Assembly (NCBI GenBank): GCA_023391955.1
Contig: JAEWAA010000023.1
Span: forward strand, 1-7,063
Direction of reading: 5' to 3'
DNA length: 7,063 nucleotides
Origin: Bacillota bacterium
GTDB taxonomy: Bacteria > Bacillota > Bacilli > Paenibacillales > NBRC-103111
A program made the translations under genes and the position numbers. This document shows, piece after piece, positions 5,267-7,063 of the stretch (position 1 is its first letter; every line of letters begins with the position of its first letter). Below the pieces are notes generated by a model. The model ran no database searches and was not told where the DNA came from. It was given only the letters and a program-made list of their open reading frames with translations.

Positions 5267-7063
5267 ATGCGCAGATCCAGCTATTTGTTAAAACTAGTGT
5301 TGCTTACAATCGTGGTCGGAACTTTCCCTGTTCTGACGCTGGGCTGGTATTCCTATCACTACTCCTCCCAATCCGTGCTTGAGCAGGTGGAGGAGAGCAA
5401 TACCCAGATTCTGAGGCAAAGCCAGCTGCGGGTGGAGCAAACCCTGAAGATGGTGGACTATTCCACCTCCCAGGTGCTGAGTGTACCCAGCGTGGCTGAC
5501 GCCTTTCCCCTTCCTTTGGGAACAGGAAACCATGAGCTTATCAAAGATATCTATAACATCCTGACCTCCATTCAAACCTTTGAATTAGGTGTCAAGGATG
5601 TTTATCTGTACAGTCTTCAACAGGATTGGCTGATTACGAATGCAGGGCTTAACGACTATAATGATCCGGGTTTGAAGTCCATGATCCGCGGCTTTGTCGG
5701 TTTTCCCCAAGGCTCTCTATGGATCAGCGGTTTGCCTGCCCCCACTCAAGGGGAGGGCGGAATCGTCGATCTGAAGAATGCCATCATCAGTGTGAAAAAA
5801 TGGCCGGTCAATGCCGCTAATCCAAGGGGATTGATCTGCGTTGTTCTGTCCGCCCAGCAGCTGAATCAGCAAATAGACAGTGAACGCCAGGAGGGCAGCA
5901 TTTTTATACTCGATGGAGCCGGGCGGATTATCGCCGATACCAACAATGCCAGAATCGGCACGGTGGTGAACGATGTCCCCTATATTTCCGATATCAACAA
6001 GAATCCCGAGAATTTCGGAACCATCAGCGGCTTGGAGGGGGGAGAGAAGGTAACCGTCTCGTACCGGAAATCCGCCTATAATGGCTGGACCTATGTGTCG
6101 GTTGTTCCCACCTCCGCCTTTACCCGCCAAGCCACTGCCATCGGGCTGACCTCCATCCTGGTGAGTGTCGGCGTCCTGTCCGCCACTGTTCTTGTGGCTT
6201 TGGTCGGTTCGCGGAAAATGTACAGCCCGGTAGGCCGGATGTACCGCACCCTGCTGGAGGGCAAGGAGGGGCAGGACCGGAAAAAGGATGAATTCACCGC
6301 CATTTCGGAGCGGATCGAGGGGATTCTCACCGACCAGTCCCGGCTGCGTTTTGAAATCCAGGGCCAGAAGCATCAATTGACTGAGCTTCTGGTGCGGAAG
6401 CTGATGCTGGGCGAGGTGAAGGGACAGGAAATCCAAAACAGGCTTCCGTATTACGGCCAATCCCATGCGGAAAAATGGACGGTTATGCGGGTGCTGATGT
6501 TCCAGATCGACCGGCTGGACCCCAACCGGTTTACGGAAAAGGATATGGATCTTCTGCTGTTCGCCATCAGCAATATTGCAGCGGAAATCGTGCCGGAGGA
6601 GGAACGCCTGTCCCCGGTGGTGATCCAGGAATCCGTGGTGATTCTCGTCGGCAGTGCCGCCCAATCAGAGGAGCTGTTTAAGGAATCCGTCTTTGATGTG
6701 GCCAGCCGTGTCCAGGCTTCCGTGAAGCAATACCTGCAGATGGAAACCAGCGCCGGGATCAGCCGCTCCTTCAAGGAATGGACAGATGCCTCCCGCGGAT
6801 ATGAGGAAAGCAAGAATGCCCTGAAATACCGGGCCCGGCTGGGGGAGGAGGCCATTCTGTTTATCGAGGATGTCCAGCCCGACAAGGGGAAAAATCCTGT
6901 GTATCCCAAGGAGCTGGGGGATAACGTGCTGGAATGCATCAAATCCCTTGATTCCGAAGGCGCCAGGAAAGCCTTGTCCGAGCTGATGGCCGTGCTGTGG
7001 CGGCAGGATTACGACCATAACGATTACCAGCTGGCCCTGATCCGCCTGATGATGGACCTGACC
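5267..7063 (+). CDS. Membrane-anchored AraC-family-type regulator with extracellular sensor, YtdP-like (3' end outside window)
   Basis: This is probably a one-component transmembrane transcriptional regulator of the adjacent importer. The frame is open for 599 codons to the last base; relatives such as YtdP are about 770 residues, so the C-terminal AraC helix-turn-helix domain is expected beyond the window and is not seen here. Residues 8-28 form a first membrane helix. Residues about 29-290 form an extracellular Cache-like sensor, with FILDGAGRIIADTN (213-226) and the typical closing GWTYVSVVPTSAF (273-285). A second helix spans 292-314, followed by YSPVGRMY and a predicted coiled linker (about 335-390). 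Residues 405-536 resemble the degenerate GGDEF-like domain of CdaR-type regulators, with GISRSF (497-502) and an ALKYR segment near 520. It could instead end in another output domain, but the architecture and its place beside the importer favour an AraC regulator. It follows the binding-protein gene by 49 bases. Confidence 0.85.
   Translation, partial: MRRSSYLLKLVLLTIVVGTFPVLTLGWYSYHYSSQSVLEQVEESNTQILRQSQLRVEQTLKMVDYSTSQVLSVPSVADAFPLPLGTGNHELIKDIYNILTSIQTFELGVKDVYLYSLQQDWLITNAGLNDYNDPGLKSMIRGFVGFPQGSLWISGLPAPTQGEGGIVDLKNAIISVKKWPVNAANPRGLICVVLSAQQLNQQIDSERQEGSIFILDGAGRIIADTNNARIGTVVNDVPYISDINKNPENFGTISGLEGGEKVTVSYRKSAYNGWTYVSVVPTSAFTRQATAIGLTSILVSVGVLSATVLVALVGSRKMYSPVGRMYRTLLEGKEGQDRKKDEFTAISERIEGILTDQSRLRFEIQGQKHQLTELLVRKLMLGEVKGQEIQNRLPYYGQSHAEKWTVMRVLMFQIDRLDPNRFTEKDMDLLLFAISNIAAEIVPEEERLSPVVIQESVVILVGSAAQSEELFKESVFDVASRVQASVKQYLQMETSAGISRSFKEWTDASRGYEESKNALKYRARLGEEAILFIEDVQPDKGKNPVYPKELGDNVLECIKSLDSEGARKALSELMAVLWRQDYDHNDYQLALIRLMMDLT

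Noticed and set aside
5717..6664. Open frame of 315 codons on the - strand across the regulator
   Set aside because: It mirrors the regulator frame, which is continuous over 599 codons and has coherent domains; the antisense protein is Gly/His/Gln-rich and unlike any family.

Overview
The window reads as chromosome of a fairly GC-rich Firmicute, most likely Paenibacillus or a relative such as Cohnella. The basis is the gene set (an LplB/YtcP/YtcQ-type carbohydrate importer next to a membrane-anchored AraC-type regulator, an arrangement expanded in Paenibacillaceae), strong AAGGAG-type ribosome binding sites and the style of the chemoreceptor. This is inference from family knowledge; no marker gene is present. 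All genes are on the + strand.

Layout. Positions 1-1200 hold the C-terminal 399 residues of a methyl-accepting chemotaxis protein whose N-terminus lies before the window. A stem-loop and a good intrinsic terminator (1247-1272) close that unit. About 260 bases follow with no gene and no convincing promoter. A carbohydrate ABC importer then runs in the order permease 1 (1535-2491), permease 2 (2551-3432), lipoprotein substrate-binding protein (3670-5217). A transmembrane transcriptional regulator starts at 5267 and is still open at base 7063, 599 codons in, before its expected C-terminal AraC-type DNA-binding domain.

The main irregularity is a 162-base MITE-like foldback element (3432-3593) between permease 2 and the binding-protein gene. 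It has 16-base terminal inverted repeats (14 of 16 matching), is an imperfect palindrome over much of its length, and is flanked by TA on both sides. Its insertion point lies inside the stop codon of permease 2: removing the element and one TA restores TAA, whereas the gene now ends in TAG made from the TA plus the first base of the element. The permease protein is unchanged. Without the element the gap to the binding-protein gene would be about 73 bases, similar to the other gaps in the locus.

How the genes work together. The lipoprotein captures an oligosaccharide or related ligand outside the cell and the two permeases form the channel. No ATPase gene is seen, consistent with this importer class borrowing a shared MsmX-type ATPase. 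The regulator, with an extracellular sensor between two membrane helices, probably senses the ligand or its status and controls the importer; a perfect extended -10 sequence (TGATATAAT) just before it suggests it also has its own promoter. The substrate cannot be named because no catabolic enzyme is in view. I did not find a novel system; the points most worth a second look are the mobile element and the expression signals around it.
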